From Aquimarina latercula DSM 2041 (GTDB lineage Bacteria; Bacteroidota; Bacteroidia; Flavobacteriales; Flavobacteriaceae): a stretch of DNA of 64,000 nucleotides. Below, piece after piece: positions 63,685-64,000 of the stretch (position 1 is the first letter of the stretch; every line of letters begins with the position of its first letter). The notes beneath the pieces were generated by a model that saw nothing but the letters and a program-made list of their open reading frames with translations, was not told where the DNA came from and searched no databases. The position numbers and the translations under genes were made by a program. Where the stretch lies: contig NZ_AUMK01000012.1 in NCBI RefSeq assembly GCF_000430645.1, positions 1 to 64,000 on the forward strand, in the 5' to 3' direction.

Positions 63685-64000
63685 ATGAATGCAGGAGATA
63701 AAATAGGAACAAAAAATGCAGCTTGGTCATTTTCTGGTAAAGTTCCTACAAGTTTTGATAATCACGTATCTAAATCAGTACCTCTTTATAACCAAGGTCA
63801 TGATTTGACCTGTAGATTGAGTGATTTTTTTATATCAGATGGCTCCATCTGTTATGAAATAGGGAGTAGTACTGGGGAATTAACAAAGAAAATATCATTA
63901 CATAATCAACATAAAAATGTTCAGATTATTGGAATTGACCCGGTAATTGAAATGATTGATGTTGCCAATGAAAAGTGTAAGGATATACCTAATGTATCTT
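63685..64000 (+). CDS. SAM-dependent methyltransferase, N-terminal part
   Basis: The frame starts at the ATG at 63685 and runs off the window after 105 codons. The product begins MNAGDKIGTKNAAWSFSG and has FDNHVSKSVPLYNQGHDLTCRL, a block seen in CmoA-like class I methyltransferases, then ICYEIGSSTGELTKKIS (motif I), VQIIGIDPVIEMID (motif II with the acidic ribose ligand). It could be a tailoring enzyme of the RiPP locus, since its strand and spacing suit this, but the window ends before its context can be seen. Confidence 0.8.
   Translation, partial: MNAGDKIGTKNAAWSFSGKVPTSFDNHVSKSVPLYNQGHDLTCRLSDFFISDGSICYEIGSSTGELTKKISLHNQHKNVQIIGIDPVIEMIDVANEKCKDIPNVS

Overview
The window looks like chromosome of a marine flavobacterium (Bacteroidota, Flavobacteriaceae, possibly Aquimarina-like). 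The base composition is very low in G+C. Several genes carry Bacteroidota-type promoters (TAnnTTTG at -7) and have little Shine-Dalgarno signal. Two large secreted proteins end in type IX secretion (T9SS) sorting domains. Many products start with Bacteroidota-style lipoboxes or signal peptides, and a flexirubin-free carotenoid set (crtD-cruF-crtY) is present. Genus is an inference; no rRNA is present.

Positions 1-30452 are mostly ordinary core and accessory chromosome: a truncated FG-GAP protein, a lipoprotein, an AraC regulator fused to a complete BLUF blue-light domain, tRNA-Asn, rseP, a SCO copper chaperone, the feoA-feoB-Cys-rich iron(II) uptake set, a DMT transporter, a GNAT acetyltransferase, the carotenoid operon, a transglutaminase, a TerB/DnaJ protein, a bacilliredoxin, a plsC / acyl-ACP desaturase / HD hydrolase operon, two secreted T9SS cargo proteins (a BNR-FnIII-F5/8C protein and a reprolysin-like metallopeptidase with three chitin-binding-like modules), a TPR-AraC membrane regulator and a radical SAM protein. 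A frameshifted double-glycine peptide gene lies beside the bacilliredoxin.

Positions 30642 to about 52570 form an integrated element. A tyrosine recombinase is at the left, and an excisionase-like HTH protein, a VirE-N/BT4734-type primase and a PriCT-2/DUF3987 helicase-like protein are at the right. These are followed by a 15-unit tandem array of CTATAG-centred repeats and a perfect 18-bp inverted repeat. Between them is a cargo region that looks modular and defence-related: a CoiA-like nuclease in a cassette with an attC-like imperfect palindrome, a decayed GIY-YIG gene, two near-identical HEPN-motif genes, an HDTYFV membrane protein, an MBL hydrolase next to a 1712-aa trypsin-STAND-repeat protein (AVAST/Avs-like) with a pair of small paralogous partners, and a pentapeptide-repeat membrane protein. 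A 20-bp-class motif (AAAGTTNAATAAAACGAT) recurs at the borders of several of these modules.

Positions 52629-64000 hold what looks like an undescribed RiPP (ribosomal peptide) locus. A leftward, translationally coupled operon encodes an aldo/keto reductase, a divergent HExxH-type peptide hydroxylase candidate (HQCSH), two lipoproteins and a NodU/TobZ-family carbamoyltransferase. Divergently transcribed are a C39-peptidase ABC exporter and an HlyD-type adaptor. They are followed by two tiny precursor genes with identical leaders through LTGGILGACHP but unrelated tails, and by the start of a methyltransferase. The proposed logic is hydroxylation, then O-carbamoylation, then leader removal and export; this is inference.
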